A stretch of DNA of 64,000 nucleotides from UBA6489 sp942490775 (lineage in GTDB: Bacteria > Patescibacteriota > Gracilibacteria > BD1-5 > UBA6164), in NCBI GenBank assembly GCA_942490775.1, contig CALNYL010000011.1, positions 1 through 64,000 on the forward strand, read 5' to 3'. Both the position numbers and the translations under genes were made by a program. The notes beneath the pieces were generated by a model. That model had not been told where the DNA came from, did not search any database, and was given only the letters and a program-made list of their open reading frames with translations. Shown piece by piece: positions 10,871-21,937 of the stretch; the stretch's first letter is position 1, and every line of letters begins with the position of its first letter.

Positions 10871-12343
10871 ATGAAAAAAAACAAAAAAGCTCTTTCTGTA
10901 CCAAAATTAATAATATCTATACTGATATTATTAATTATAATATCAACAACAATATACTTATATAAAAAAGAACCTGAAAACTCAACAGTAGTACCAGATA
11001 TAAAAAATACAACTGATTCTAATGAAAATAAAGAAAGCAAAGAAGATTTATGAGTTTATTTTGTAAAAGGTTTTTGATGAACTGGTATTGATACTTGATA
11101 TTCTGTAGCAGTAGATAAATCTTGAAATACTTATATAACTTGATATTTTTCAGAAACATTAAATGTATTATGAGAAAGTGTAATAAGTTTTTGAGGTAAT
11201 GATATATTTCTTCTTAAGTTAGATAATTCTTGAAATTTGGTTTGGGTAAAAAGTGCATGAGGAACTGGTAATGATATTTGAAATTCGGTAGCCATAGATA
11301 GTTTTTGAAATATCTATATAACTTGATATTTTTCAGAAATAGCTGATATTTTTTGAGAAAAACTAAAAAGTGATTGAGGTAATGATATTTTTATATCTAA
11401 ACTTGATAGTTCTTGAGATTTAATATGGACAAAAAAAGCTTGATGAAATAATGATGATGTTTGAAATTCAGTAGCCATAGATAGTTCTTGAAATGTTTAT
11501 ATAACTTGATATTTTTTAGGTAAATCTAATATTTTTTGAGAAAAATTATCAGCTTTTGGAGGCGGAGATATATTTATATCAAAACTAGATAGTTCTTGAA
11601 ATCTTGTTTGGGCAAAAAATGCTTGATGATCTGATATTGATATTTGATACTCAGTAAAAATTGATAATTCTTTAAATATTTATATTACTTGATATTTTCG
11701 GTGAACAACAGATATTTTTTGAGAAAGTTTAAAAAGTGCCTAAGAGTACGACTTATTTATATTAAAGCTTGATAATTCTTGAAATTTAGTTTGGGTAAAA
11801 AGAGCCTGATGAACTGGTAGTGATTTTTGAAAATCAATTTCGGTAGATACTTCTTGAAATACTTATGTGACTTGATATTTTAGATGAACAGCGGATATTT
11901 TTTGAGAAAATATAACAAGTGTTTGAAATTATGATTGATTTGTATCAAAACTAGATGACTCTTGAAATTTAGTATGGGTGAAAAAGTTCTGATGATCTAG
12001 CTATGATGTTTGATATTGACTGACATCAGATATTTCTTGAAATATCTATATAACTTGATACTTCTCATGAGAAATAGAAATATTTTGAGAAAATATGACA
12101 AGTGATTGAAATTATGATTTATTTATATCTAAGCTGGATAGTTCTTGAACTTCAGTATGGACAAAAAAAGTTTGATGAACAGGTAATGATGTTTGAAACT
12201 CAGTAGCAGTAGATGTTTTAGAGAATATTTATGTAACTTGATATTTTACAGAAACGATAGATATATTATGAGAGAGTCTAACAAGTTCTTGAAATAATGA
12301 TATATTTATATTGAAACTAAATTCAATGTGAAACTTAAAATAA
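10871..12343 (+). pseudogene. SBBP beta-propeller repeat protein, membrane-anchored, interrupted by an in-frame TAA
   Basis: An N-terminal membrane anchor (residues about 10-32) is followed by tandem repeats of about 50 residues of the SBBP type (PF06739): 'GNSVAIDSSGNVYITGYF ... NDIFISKLDSSGNLVW'. About eight units are visible. An in-frame TAA at 11741-11743 interrupts the fifth unit (SA-stop-EYDLFI) where neighbouring units and the code suggest TGA (Gly), but the reading frame continues unchanged to the TAA at 12341-12343. As written the product stops after 290 residues. The protein is presumably displayed on the cell surface. It could be a real nonsense mutation, a base-call error, or occasional readthrough. 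Confidence 0.75.
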
Positions 12344-12377
12344 TTTTAAAGAAAAATTTTATAAAAAAGGGATATTA

Positions 12378-12416
12378 AACAAAAAAACTAAAATTAAAAC
12401 TTTTAGTTTTTTTGTT
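12378..12416. terminator. terminator downstream of the SBBP gene
   Basis: Perfect long stem AACAAAAAAACTAAAA / TTTTAGTTTTTTTGTT with loop TTAAAAC. It could work in both directions. Confidence 0.75.
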
Positions 12417-12479
12417 TATTAATATAATAAATTTTAAATTTATATTTTAAATTTTTACTTTTAACCTTTTATCTAAAAA

Positions 12480-13934
12480 ATGAGCCTATACCTAAAATAC
12501 CGTCCACACGATTTTGATAATCTAGAAGGACAAGAGTTTATAAAGACAACTCTAAAACAAGCTATAAAAGAAGATAAAACAGTATGAGCCTATTTATTCT
12601 GCTGACCAAGGGGAACAGGGAAGACTAGCACAGCAAGAATCTTTGCAAAAACCATAAATTGTGAGAAACAAAAAGACTGAAACCCTTGTATGACCTGCTG
12701 AATATGTAAAGATTCACTAGATGACAGACTTATGGATATCATAGAAATAGATGCAGCAAGTCATACTGGAGTGGATAATATAAGAGATATAATAGAGAAG
12801 GCTCAATTTTCACCAACAAGAACTAAATATAAAGTCTATATAGTAGATGAAGTACATATGCTAAGTAAATGAGCATTTAATGCACTCTTAAAAATACTAG
12901 AAGAACCACCAAGTCATGTGAAGTTTATATTAGCAACTACGGAAGTAGAAAAGGTTCCTGATACTATTTTATCTCGTTGCCAAAGATATGACTTCAAAAA
13001 GTGAACTCCAAAGGATATAGAAAAAAGGTTAAATTACATAGCCAAATCAGAAAATGTAGAAATAGACGAAGAATCCCTAAAATATATAATTAAAAACTCA
13101 TGAGGAGGTTTTAGAAATGCTATTTCTTTATTTGAACAGCTAATTATTAATTCTAAAATAGAATTTAGAGCTGTTGTAGAAACTCTTTGACTAACAGATA
13201 AAGATTTAATAGAAAACTTTTTAAATAAGTTACTATCTAAAGACAAAAGTGTAATTAATGATTTTGATAATATCTCAAATGGTGGAAAAAATCTGAAATT
13301 ATTTTTCAAAGATCTAATATTTTTTACTAGAGATTTGATGATAGAAAAACTTAAAACTTGAGAAGATATAAATAATCTAATAAAAACACTTGATGAACTA
13401 AATGATACATACTCAAAAACAAAAAACTCACTTGATGAAAACACAGTTTTCTTAATCGGAATAGTAAAAATTGTCTCTTCATATATTCAACCTCAAATCT
13501 TATTAAATCCTGAACAAACAATAACACCTAAAAAAGATATTCCAAAAACAGAGAAAAATCAAGAAACACAAAAACCTAAAATTGAAGTTCAAAAAAAACA
13601 AGAAAAAGAAGATTTATTATCAGAAGCTAATGATATATTTAACCTAGAAACAGAAGAACTAGATGAAGTTCCTAAAAAAGAAACAATTTTAACAAGAAAC
13701 TCTAGCAACTTTGATAAAGAAGACTTAATAACAGAACTAAGAAAAATATGAGCAAAAGCAGGAATTACCATGAGTTTAAGATGAGCTAATTTTATGGAAA
13801 ATGATAATAAATTAATTATAAAATTTAAAACTAATTTTGCACTAAAATCAGTAAATAATAATGAAAATACAGCACTAATACAAGAAGCTCTAGATAATAT
13901 ATGAAAAGGGGATTTAAAAATAGAGTTAAAATAA
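12480..13934 (+). CDS. dnaX: DnaX, DNA polymerase III subunit gamma/tau
   Basis: 484-residue clamp-loader ATPase. Walker A GPRGTGKTS is at 42-50, the four zinc-binding cysteines at 61, 70, 73 and 76, Walker B YIVDEVHML about 120-128, sensor LATTEVEKVPDTI, and the SRC motif (LSRCQRYDF). The AAA+ and helical collar regions are complete to about residue 330. A Lys/Glu/Gln-rich linker follows, with a short C-terminal domain of the tau kind (LRKIGAKAGITMSLRGANF). It loads the sliding clamp and couples the replisome. Several conserved glycines are TGA. Confidence 0.95.
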
Positions 13935-13957
13935 ACCACCCCCTAGAAAATATTACC

Positions 13958-13982
13958 GTAGGAGCAATACTTTGTATTTACC
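13958..13982. repeat. REP-like palindrome, second family, degenerate copy
   Basis: GTAGGAGCAATACTTTGTATTTACC resembles the reverse complement of the copies at 26571 and 35131 (GTAGGGGCAATACCTTGTGTTTA..). It lies between dnaX and priA. Confidence 0.4.
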
Positions 13983-14039
13983 ATAATTTAACCATCCAGC
14001 CTGTCTCTTTACTAAGGAAGGGAAAATAAAAAAAAATTT

Positions 14040-14996
14040 ATGTATACAATAGTATCGCCATTTACCAATACTTTTGATGATATAGGGCTAATTTACTATG
14101 TTCCTGATTTTTTGAGATGAAAAATAAGCAGGTGACAGATAGTAGAAATTCCTATGAGAAGTAAAATAGAAATAGCAGTAATCTTAGATTTTATAGATGA
14201 AAAAGAAATAGAGATAAAAATAGAAAAGATAAAATCAATAATAAATATAAAAAGTGAATTTATTTTTCTGGAAGATTATCAAATAAAGCTAGTTTCCTAC
14301 ATATCAACTCGTTATTTTTCAAAAATACACAATGTTATAAAACTATTTATTCCTAAAAATCTAAAAGATAAAATAGGAAAAAACAAACTAGAGTTTTTAG
14401 AAGAAAAGCAGGATAATTTAAAATATACCTTTAATTATGATAATAAATTAACTGATATGCAAAAAAAAGCATATAAAAAAATTAAAAAATCAGATAATAA
14501 CAAAGTACTATTTTATTGAGTAACCTGAGCAGGGAAGACAGAAATATACATAAAACTGATAAAAAAATATTTAGATAAATGAAAACAAGTATTATTTCTT
14601 ATACCAGAAATAATACTAACAACCCAAATATGAGAAAAAATAAAAAAAGTGTTTTGAGAAGAAGTTCTACTAATAACTTCTAATACAACAGATGCTACAA
14701 AAACAAAATACTGGAAACTCATAAAAAAACAAAAAGCCAAAATTATACTATGAACACGATCTTCGCTATTTTATCCTTATTCAAATTTATGACTAATAAT
14801 AGTAGATGAAGAACATGATAGCAGTTATATTTCAGACTCTTCTCCTAGATATAATACAACAGAAGTAGTTTGAAAAATGAGTGAGCTACTCAATGTGAAA
14901 GTTATATTAGCAAGTTGAACTCCAAGCATTAAAAGTATGTATGAATGAGTAAAAGGGAAGTATGAAATAGTGAATTTATTAGAAAAATATAAATAA
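14040..14996 (+). CDS. priA: PriA-like primosomal helicase, C-terminally truncated
   Basis: 318 residues against about 730 in typical PriA. Present: the N-terminal 3'-DNA-binding region (MYTIVSPFTNTFDDIGLIYY, VEIPMRSKIEIAVIL), a helicase domain 1 with Walker A GVTGAGKTE at 160-168, LIPEIILTTQI, LGTRSSLFYPYSNLGLIIVDEEH (DEEH at 256-259), SPRYNTTEV, and ILASGTPS (motif III). The frame then ends with EIVNLLEKYK and TAA. Helicase domain 2 with the arginine fingers and the zinc-binding cysteines are missing, and nothing resembling them follows before the convergent histidine kinase gene. The DNA-binding and ATP-binding halves could still serve a non-helicase role, or the gene may be a remnant. Confidence 0.8.
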
Positions 14997-15046
14997 AACC
15001 ATTAATAAAACAGGTAAAAAATGTAATTCAAATAATGCTATCTTTA

Positions 15047-16366
15047 TTAAATATTAATTTTAAAACTAAATCATTTTCATTTCTCAGATTTTAGTGAAAT
15101 ACTCCAACCATGAGATTTTATTATTTTCTTTACAATACTTAATCACACTCACATTCATCTTTCTTTTATATCTCAAGCTTTTCAAGACTCTCATTGGTAA
15201 AATTTATCTGTCAAAAAAGGAATTTCACTACTATCAATACCTTTTCAGTTATCTGTAAAATCTATATATCTTTTAGTAACATTTATTCTTAATATACTAT
15301 TTTTTCAAGCATATTTTAAAAAGTTTCATGTTATATTGTATGCTATTTGTTTAAATAAATCTATATCAACATTTAGTATAAGTCTTTGTAATCCTGTAAC
15401 CTTTATTCTCTGCTTATTTTCTTTTAACCTCTTTTTATGAGTTTCAACTAGTTGAGTTAATACTCTAACCACATCTGTATTATTTTTACTTAACTCTAAA
15501 TCTTTTCTTTCAAACTTTTCATAATCCATAATTTTATTTACAAGTTCTATTAATCTAGTCATTTCCTCTGTTATTGAGTTTAGGTTTTTATGGTCTAGTT
15601 TTATTACTCAATCTGATATTCATTCTAAATAACATTGTATAGATGTTATAGGGGTTTTAAGTTCGTGACTTATATCTGCTAGTAATCTATTTCTTATAGA
15701 TTCTTGAACTTTTAATCTAGAGTTTAATCAGTTTATAGCATTTATAAGTAATCATATCTCATCTTTTTTATTATATTTAATAATTTTATAATCATCCATT
15801 CATGGTTTTAACAAACTTATTTTTTTAGTAACTTCTTTTACTGGTTTTATTATTCTTCTAGTAAGTATTAGTATTAGTAATATTATTAGGATTATTACTA
15901 TTATGTTAGTACAAATAATAGATGCAGAAAGTCTTTTTACAAGTTTATATTCTGGAGAAGTTTTATCCTTAAAAATATTTAAAACCTTATCAAAAGAATC
16001 TGTAGGAATTATTTCTTGTATATATTCTGGAGCCACTCATTTCTTTACTAAATAATTTACAACTATATCTAAGTTTTTTTCCTTATCTAGAGGTATAACA
16101 TCATCATTATCTAATGTTAATTCAAAAAACTGCATTTCTACATCGTTGAATAAATCTTCTATATAATTAGTATATTCTTCAGTTTCCTTCTTTGCAACAA
16201 GACTATTTATATAATCAAGAGTTATTTGATTTTTAGATTCCATTACTTCTACTAAATATATCCTTCTATATAAATCATAGAAATACAAAAAAGATATAAC
16301 ATTTGATATTGCTATAAATATTATACTTATTAATAATATGGCTGTAAATTTTCTTGATAGAGACAT
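15047..16366 (-). CDS. membrane sensor histidine kinase
   Basis: 439 residues. TM1 is at about 8-28, followed by an extracytoplasmic sensor of about 90 residues rich in acidic groups, then TM2 (IICTNIIVIILIILLILILT), a HAMP linker (RRIIKPVKEV), the H-box LLADISHELKTPITSI, the N-box NITGNFLKYAGKN, the G1-box FTDNGKGID and a G2-like MGVGLSIVKKII. It autophosphorylates on the H-box histidine and passes phosphate to the regulator encoded 13 bases upstream at 16380. The signal cannot be inferred. The 3' end converges with priA. Confidence 0.92.
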
Positions 16367-16379
16367 CGTTTTTAGTTCT

Positions 16380-17057
16380 TTATTTATTTAATCTGTATCA
16401 TTCTCATCTAATTGTTAATATTATATCTTTTTCTCAGATTTTTTTTCTTAAATTCTTTATGTGTGTATCAATAGTTCTATCATATACATATTTTTCATAT
16501 CACATAACTTTTGTCATAATAGTTTCTCTTGTAACCATTTTTCAGTCTTCTTCTATTATTTTTTTTAGAATTTCAAATTCATTTTTAGTGGTAGAAACTT
16601 TTTTTTCATCAACAAATAAGATAACTTTTTCTAAATCTAATTTTATATTTTTAAATTTCAGCAATTTTGAATTATCTTGTATCGCTCCTGTTTTATTATT
16701 AGCCCTTCTCAGAATAGAATTTATTCTGACTAGTAATTCTCTTGGAGAAAATGGTTTAGGTATATAATCATCGGCTCAGGTTTCAAATCATTTTATTTTA
16801 TCTAATTCTCATGTTTTAGCTGTAAGCATAACAATAGGAACCATAGATTTTCCCCTTAGTTCTTTACATATCTCTATTCAGCTTTTTACTGGTAAATTTA
16901 TGTCTAAAATAACTAGATCTACATCTTTTTCTAGTATTTTTTCTGTTGCCTTATCTCAAGATTCATATAAAAAAACCTTAAAGTCAGAGTTTTCAAGGTA
17001 AAGCTTTAGAGAAGAAGATATTCATTTATCATCTTCTATTATAAATAATTTTCTCAT
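16380..17057 (-). CDS. OmpR/PhoB-family response regulator
   Basis: 225 residues. Receiver domain: acidic pocket IIEDD near the N-terminus, phospho-acceptor Asp in DLVILDINLP (about 52), MLTAKTG (Thr switch) and the conserved Lys in IPKPFSPREL. The C-terminal winged helix contains TKNEFEILKKI, MTKVMGYEKYVYDRTIDTHIKNLRKKIG and ILTIRGEGYRL, the normal recognition-helix and wing pattern. First gene of the two-gene regulator-kinase operon, transcribed leftward. Confidence 0.95.
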
Positions 17058-17165
17058 TTTGTACTTAATTTATCTTAATATATAAATATTATTAAGGATA
17101 ATTATAATAGAAAAGTAACAAAAGTAAAAATTTTTTTATATCAATAAAATATATTTTTTTAGAAA

Positions 17166-17283
17166 TATACTAAGCCTATTTGAAAAATTAGAATATTAGA
17201 TTATCAGAGAATTCTTTTACAAAAACAATTTAACAAAAAATATCTTTTGTTAAATTCCAATTTTCCAAATTGGACTAGTTATA
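17166..17283. mobile_element. miniature element, copy 4, diverged
   Basis: The left end TATACTAAGCCTATTTG matches the family; the right end CCAAATTGGACTAGTTATA is a diverged inverted copy of it. The interior differs and holds a 12-bp perfect hairpin (AATTTAACAAAA at 17227 / TTTTGTTAAATT at 17245). It lies in the 718-base gene-free stretch between the response regulator and secE. Confidence 0.5.
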
Positions 17284-17330
17284 TTATCTTCAAAATAATA
17301 TAATAAAAAAATAGTTAAAAAAATATCAAC

Positions 17331-17366
17331 ACTACATCACATAAGTTATATTATGTGATGTAGTTT
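17331..17366. terminator. strong hairpin in the intergenic region upstream of secE
   Basis: CACTACATCACATAA / TTATGTGATGTAGT forms a 13-14 bp stem with a short loop, flanked by A/T runs. It may insulate the leftward two-component operon from the rightward secE operon. Role uncertain. Confidence 0.4.
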
Positions 17367-17468
17367 AAATTATTTAACTATATATAATAATTAGATAGAA
17401 ATAAGTCTTAATTGATTCCCCCTTACATTAAGAGACTTGCTATAAAATAAGATTCAATAAGTTGGTTT

Positions 17469-17568
17469 ATTGCTTATTAAAGGTAAGAAATAGTTTTTAT
17501 TTGCTAATGGTTATTTTTATTGCTTATTAAAGGTAAGAAATAGTTTTTATTTACTAATGGTTATTTTT
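17469..17568. repeat. 50-bp tandem direct repeat, two copies
   Basis: The 50-base unit containing TGCTTATTAAAGGTAAGAAA occurs twice in direct succession with one mismatch (TTTGCTAATGG versus TTTACTAATGG). It is non-coding and lies about 120 bases before the secE promoter. The rest of 17058-17686 holds no gene that I can support. Confidence 0.8.
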
Positions 17569-17686
17569 ATTGAATATCAAGCTATAAATCAAGGTTTTAA
17601 AATTATACACAGAGCAAGTCTAAAGTTAAAAAATAAGAAAAAATTACAAATAATTTGTACAATTAAAAGTTTATTTATATTTTTTT

Positions 17687-17714
17687 TGACTAAATTAGGA
17701 AAAAACATATAATG
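17687..17714 (+). promoter_or_regulatory. promoter of secE-nusG
   Basis: TTGACT, 16-base spacer, TATAAT: a near-consensus sigma-70 promoter 62 bases before the secE start. Confidence 0.6.
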
Positions 17715-17775
17715 TCGCTTGACAAGTGTTACAAGGATAAAGATGTAACATTTTTTATTTTGTTAGAGATTTTTT

Positions 17776-17955
17776 ATGATAAACTTTTTTAAGGATTCTA
17801 TCAGAGAATTTAAACATGTTGTTTGGCCAACAAGAGCTGAAACAAAAAAATACTTTCTTGTAGTAGTATCTGTACTAATTCTTTTTGGAATTTACCTATT
17901 TTTATTTAACTATATATTTTCTAGCTCTATTTCTAAACTTAGAGATATTATATAA
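17776..17955 (+). CDS. secE: SecE, preprotein translocase subunit
   Basis: 59 residues with the typical single-TM SecE form: amphipathic N-terminal helix INFFKDSIREFKHVVWPTR, where the K/R-x-V-x-WP motif is diagnostic, then one membrane helix (about 27-48). It stabilises SecY in the membrane. Followed after 41 bases by nusG, the normal bacterial order. Confidence 0.93.
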   Translation: MINFFKDSIREFKHVVWPTRAETKKYFLVVVSVLILFGIYLFLFNYIFSSSISKLRDII

Positions 17956-17996
17956 AATAGTTATTATTTATATTTAAGTAACACTTTTACCATACT

Positions 17997-18539
17997 ATGA
18001 AAAACAACGATAAACAGTGGTATGTAATTCAAGTTATTTCTTGAACAGAAGAAAATGTAAAACAATCGATTTTCCAAAGGAGAGAGAGTTTTTGATTAGA
18101 AGATTATATAATAGATGTATTCGTTCCAACCCATGATATAGTAACAATAAAAGCAGGTTGAGCAAAAACTAAAAAAAAGAAAAACATATTACCATGATAC
18201 ATACTAGTAGAAATGGTAGTAACAAATGAAAGTTGGTATATAATAAGAAACACTCCTAATGTTACATGATTTTTAGGAGCATGAAATGTACCTGTACCAG
18301 TATCTCCAGAAGAACTAGAACAACTAAAATGAAAAATAGAAAGTAACTCTGAAACTTTTTCTACAAAGTACAAAGTTTGAGATAGAGTTTCTATAACTAA
18401 ATGACCATTTGAGTGAAATGAATGAATGATAACAGAAATAAATGAGAAAAAAGGATTATTAAAGATGAATATAAATTTACTTTGAAGAGATACTCCTATT
18501 GAGTTAGATTTTTCTCAAATAAAAGCTGATAAATCTTAA
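17997..18539 (+). CDS. nusG: NusG, transcription elongation/termination factor
   Basis: 180 residues. The NGN domain begins with QWYVIQVISGTEENVKQSI and contains VFVPT, the conserved PGYILVEM (Gly written TGA) and IRNTPNVTGFLG. The C-terminal KOW domain contains YKVGDRVSITKGPFEG. It binds RNA polymerase and links it to Rho or the ribosome. Cotranscribed with secE. Confidence 0.95.
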
Positions 18540-18552
18540 GCAACAGTTTTCT

Positions 18553-19257
18553 ATGATGAAAATAGTTTTTATACTCTTTTTTCTTGTATCAACTTTTATA
18601 TTGAACATATTTTTGTACTTTAAAAATGATGATTATAGATTTTTTATACAGAAAATAAAATATCCAGATGATATTATTTATGTAAATGATGATTTAAAAG
18701 TATCTGATAGAATAAGAAATAATAAAGAGTGAAGTTGAGAAATAAATGATGTTGACCATGGGAAAACTGTGGTTTTAAATCATGATAAAAAAACTCCCGA
18801 GGGAGAAACTATGGATGAACTAAGAATAAAAGCCCAAGCTGAAAAAGAAAAAGAAAAAAACACCTCACTATCAGTAGTGTGAGTATATATTTTAGGTAAA
18901 CTATCTAAATATAATCTAAACAAACTTGAAAAACATCCTGATTTATTTGACCTAACAAACGAATATCCAGACCCGTATTTAGAATATGACTCTAAAGATT
19001 TAGTATTCTACTACTTCCCTACTAAGGATTATAAATGAGTTTTGGATGTAATTGAAGCTATATCTACTGATTCACCTTATTTTAAAATAAATAAAGCAAA
19101 TAATTTTTATGGAAAGTCTTTTTATATAAATGTAGATAAAGAATTTGATATTGATCCATATGTTAGATTTATTTTTAATTATGAAAATAATGTATTTTGA
19201 ATACAAGTGAAAAAAGATAAATACAATGAATTAAAAACAATTATAAACAAATTATAA
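18553..19257 (+). CDS. membrane-anchored protein of unknown function
   Basis: 234 residues. An N-terminal hydrophobic helix (MMKIVFILFFLVSTFILNIFL) is followed by an acidic, Lys-rich soluble part with a charged linker (about 85-110: KAQAEKEKEKN) and a C-terminal globular segment (SVVGVYILGKLSKYNLNKLE ... YGKSFYINVDKEFDI). No family recognised. It starts 13 bases after nusG and precedes greA by 27 bases, so it is probably in the same transcript. Confidence 0.7.
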
Positions 19258-19284
19258 CTTTTATATCTTAAATATTATTAAACT

Positions 19285-19764
19285 ATGTCTGATGATGCAA
19301 TTTATTTAACTAAACAGTGACTAGAAAAATTAGAAGCTGAGTTAAAAAGTCTAAAAGAGGATAAAAGAGTAGAAATAGCAGAGAAACTAAAGGAAGCTAT
19401 AAGTTTCTGAGATTTATCTGAAAATGCTGAGTATGAAGATGCTAGAAATGAACAAGCTCAAATGGAAGTAAGAATAAAGGAAATTGAAGATCAACTAAAA
19501 AAGGTAGTATTAATCAAAGAAGAAGGAAAGAAAAAGTGAAAAATAAATATGTGAATGGAGGTTACTATAGAAGATACAGAGACAAAAGAAAGAGAGACTT
19601 ACAAAATAGTTTGAACTCAGGAATCTAATATATTAGGAACTCCTCCAAAAATTTCTAATGATTCTCCTGTATGAACTGCTGTACTTTGAAAAATAAAATG
19701 AGATATAATAAAAGTAAAAACTCCTGCAAAACTTTTTGAGTATAAAATTATTGATATTAAATAA
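19285..19764 (+). CDS. greA: GreA, transcript cleavage factor
   Basis: 159 residues, full length. The N-terminal coiled-coil finger carries YLTKQGLEKLEAELKSLK and the conserved tip GDLSENAEYEDARNEQA, whose acidic residues reach the polymerase active site. The C-terminal FKBP-like domain contains YKIVGTQESN, ISNDSPVGTAVLGK and GDIIKV. It rescues backtracked RNA polymerase. Last but one gene of the secE cluster. Confidence 0.95.
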
Positions 19765-19798
19765 TAAATGAAGTATCCTTTAAAAAATTAATAATATT

Positions 19799-20224
19799 GT
19801 GGATAATATTGTAGATAATATTTTTTATGAAAATATAATACTAATACCAGCCTTTGCTTTTTTTGTTGCTGTATTTTTAAAATGACTATTTTTTAAACTA
19901 AAAACCTGAAAAATAGATTTACATAGAGCTTTATGAAGCTGATGAATGCCTTCGGTTCATACTTGAGTTGTAATATCACTAGCAACCGCACTAGCTCTAA
20001 AATATGGAGTTCAGTCCGATTCATTTGCTATAGTTATGTCCTATGCAGCAATAATTATATATGATGCTATAAATGTTAGATTTGAAGCATGATTACATGC
20101 CGAAGCGATAAACAAATCAATATGAAGGAAACAGTTTAAAGAATCTTTATGACATTTACCTAGTGAAGTTTTTGCATGAAGTCTTTTATGAATACTTGTT
20201 GCTATAATCTTATATTATGTTTAG
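19799..20224 (+). CDS. divergent PAP2-family (DUF212) membrane protein
   Basis: 141 residues if started at GTG 19799; no in-frame ATG exists between the preceding in-frame TAA and the conserved part, so the start is uncertain. Family signature: GGMPSVHTGVVISLATALALKYG, DAINVRFEAGLHAEAIN, KESLGHLPSEVFAGSLLG, with four hydrophobic segments. DUF212 proteins resemble lipid phosphatases of the PAP2/haloperoxidase fold. The SxH of SVHT and the GH of GHLPSEV match the active-site motifs. A strong terminator follows. Confidence 0.8.
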
Positions 20225-20227
20225 TGA

Positions 20228-20275
20228 AATCTAAAAAAAAGACTACTATAATTATAGTAGTCTTTTTTTTAGATT
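20228..20275. terminator. bidirectional terminator
   Basis: A long near-perfect hairpin, AATCTAAAAAAAAGACTACT.. pairing with ..AGTAGTCTTTTTTTTAGATT, between the rightward DUF212 gene and the leftward murF gene. T-runs on both strands. Confidence 0.9.
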
Positions 20276-20294
20276 TTCAGGAAAAAATTAAATT

Positions 20295-21872
20295 CTAAAA
20301 TACATTATACTTCCCTGCTCTTTTTCATTCAAATAAAATAATACTTTTTTTATTAATATCAGACAAGCTACTTATAACATTTATTCTATCAAAACCTCAA
20401 GCAGCTAATCCTTTAGTAAAATCCTGCATATGATTAGCTCAAACATATAAAAGTTTATCGATATATCCTTTTTTTGCTATTTTTATTCATAAGTTAAAAT
20501 GTATAAAAGCTGATTCGCTTCATAATTCAAGTACATCATCCATAACAAGAATCTTTTCTCACTCAAACAACTTAGCAGTCTTTAGACCCGCTAAAAGTCA
20601 TTTTTCAGAAAGGTTATGTGAATCATCTAGTATAGTTATATCAACATCATTATAACTTTTATTCTCTACAGTTAAAGTTCATTCAGGAACTTTCATACCA
20701 AGTAAATATTTTTTTATATTTTCCTGCTTTATTCATAAATCAATACAAAAACCTATAACTCAGGTTAAATTTAGAATATTATGATTTCAAACTAAATTAG
20801 TTTTAAATATATATTCTTTCTCATTATATTTAAACTTAAACTCTGTTAACATATTTTCAAATCAAATTATTTCTGATTTAATATCTGCTGATTCTTGTTT
20901 TAATCAATATTTAACTAATTTTAATTTTTCATGAAATTTTATTTCTCTTATTTCTTTACAATCCCAATTTACATAAAGTCTTCCCTTATTGATTAAAACT
21001 TTCTCTGCTATTTCGGCTTTTGCATCTTTTATATTTTGCATAGAACCAAATAATCAAAGATGTTGACTTCATACTGCAGTTAAAAAACCATGTTTATGAT
21101 TTACAATATTTCATAAATCAGCTATCTCTCAAATCTTATATGCTCACATCTCAGCTACAAAATAATCGTATTTTTTATCTAGTTTATCTAAAATTAGCTG
21201 AGAAACTCAAAGCTCTGTATTTATATTTTTAGGAGTTTTTAATAAGTTTCATTCTTTTTCAAGAATTGATGAAAGAAACTCTTTAACACTACTCTTTCAA
21301 TAACTTCAAGTAACTCATATTTTAATAACATCATAAATCATTTTTATTTTCTCTGTAGCCATTGCCATTATACTGTTTTTTTTGCGATAAGTAAGAGGAC
21401 TCAATATAAAATTCCATAAAAGTATTATAATATATGGGAAAAGTAAACCAAGCATTATAAATAAATATATTAAGATTTCTTTATAAAATAAAATCAGACA
21501 AGTACATAATATAAAATCAAGAATTATAAAGAAACTTAGCATTAACATTCTAAGAGTCATTTTAGGTTTTATAAAATTTCTTCTAACAATTTTTCCTAAC
21601 ACAAATATATTTTGACAAATTAATAGATATGCCATAGTCTGAACCATTATTATTTCCAAAAGAGGATTTATAAACAAGGTAAGAGAAAACAATAAAATAG
21701 GAACTTCAACAAAAAACCAAAAATTAAACAAAGCATTTTTTCATTGTTTTGTTTTTATATATTCAGCAAACCTATCCCACCTATATTCTTTTAGCTGTAT
21801 AACATAAAGCCAAAAAGAAAACTTATACCACAAAGGCATTATCATTAAAACAATAAATAATAGATATTCCAT
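20295..21872 (-). CDS. murF: MurF-like UDP-MurNAc-pentapeptide ligase with N-terminal membrane domain
   Basis: 525 residues. The first 180 residues hold four to five hydrophobic helices (MEYLLFIVLMIMPLWYKFSF; VPILLFSLTLFI; SFFIILDFILCTCLIL; IYLFIMLGLLFPYIIILLW), which is not usual for MurF. The Mur ligase core follows: P-loop GVTGSYGKSS, NINTELGVSQLIL, FVAEMGAYKIGEI, TAVGSQHLGLFGS, the adenylate pocket GNHNILNLTGVIG and DDSHNLSEKGLLAGL. It would join D-Ala-D-Ala to the UDP-MurNAc tripeptide, here at the membrane. First gene of a leftward run. Confidence 0.85.
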
Positions 21873-21937
21873 ATGATTAAATTATTATTTTTTAAAATAC
21901 TATTTTTAATTATTATTATTTATGCAAAGGTAAGAAT

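Noticed and set aside
10871..12343. Reading the SBBP TAA as proof that UAA is also a sense codon
   Set aside because: Nearly all other genes end at TAA and only two internal TAA codons fit; mutation or error is simpler.
13034..13939. Two long minus-strand ORFs opposite dnaX
   Set aside because: Ser/Phe-rich shadows of dnaX, produced by TTC/TCT complement of Glu/Lys codons.
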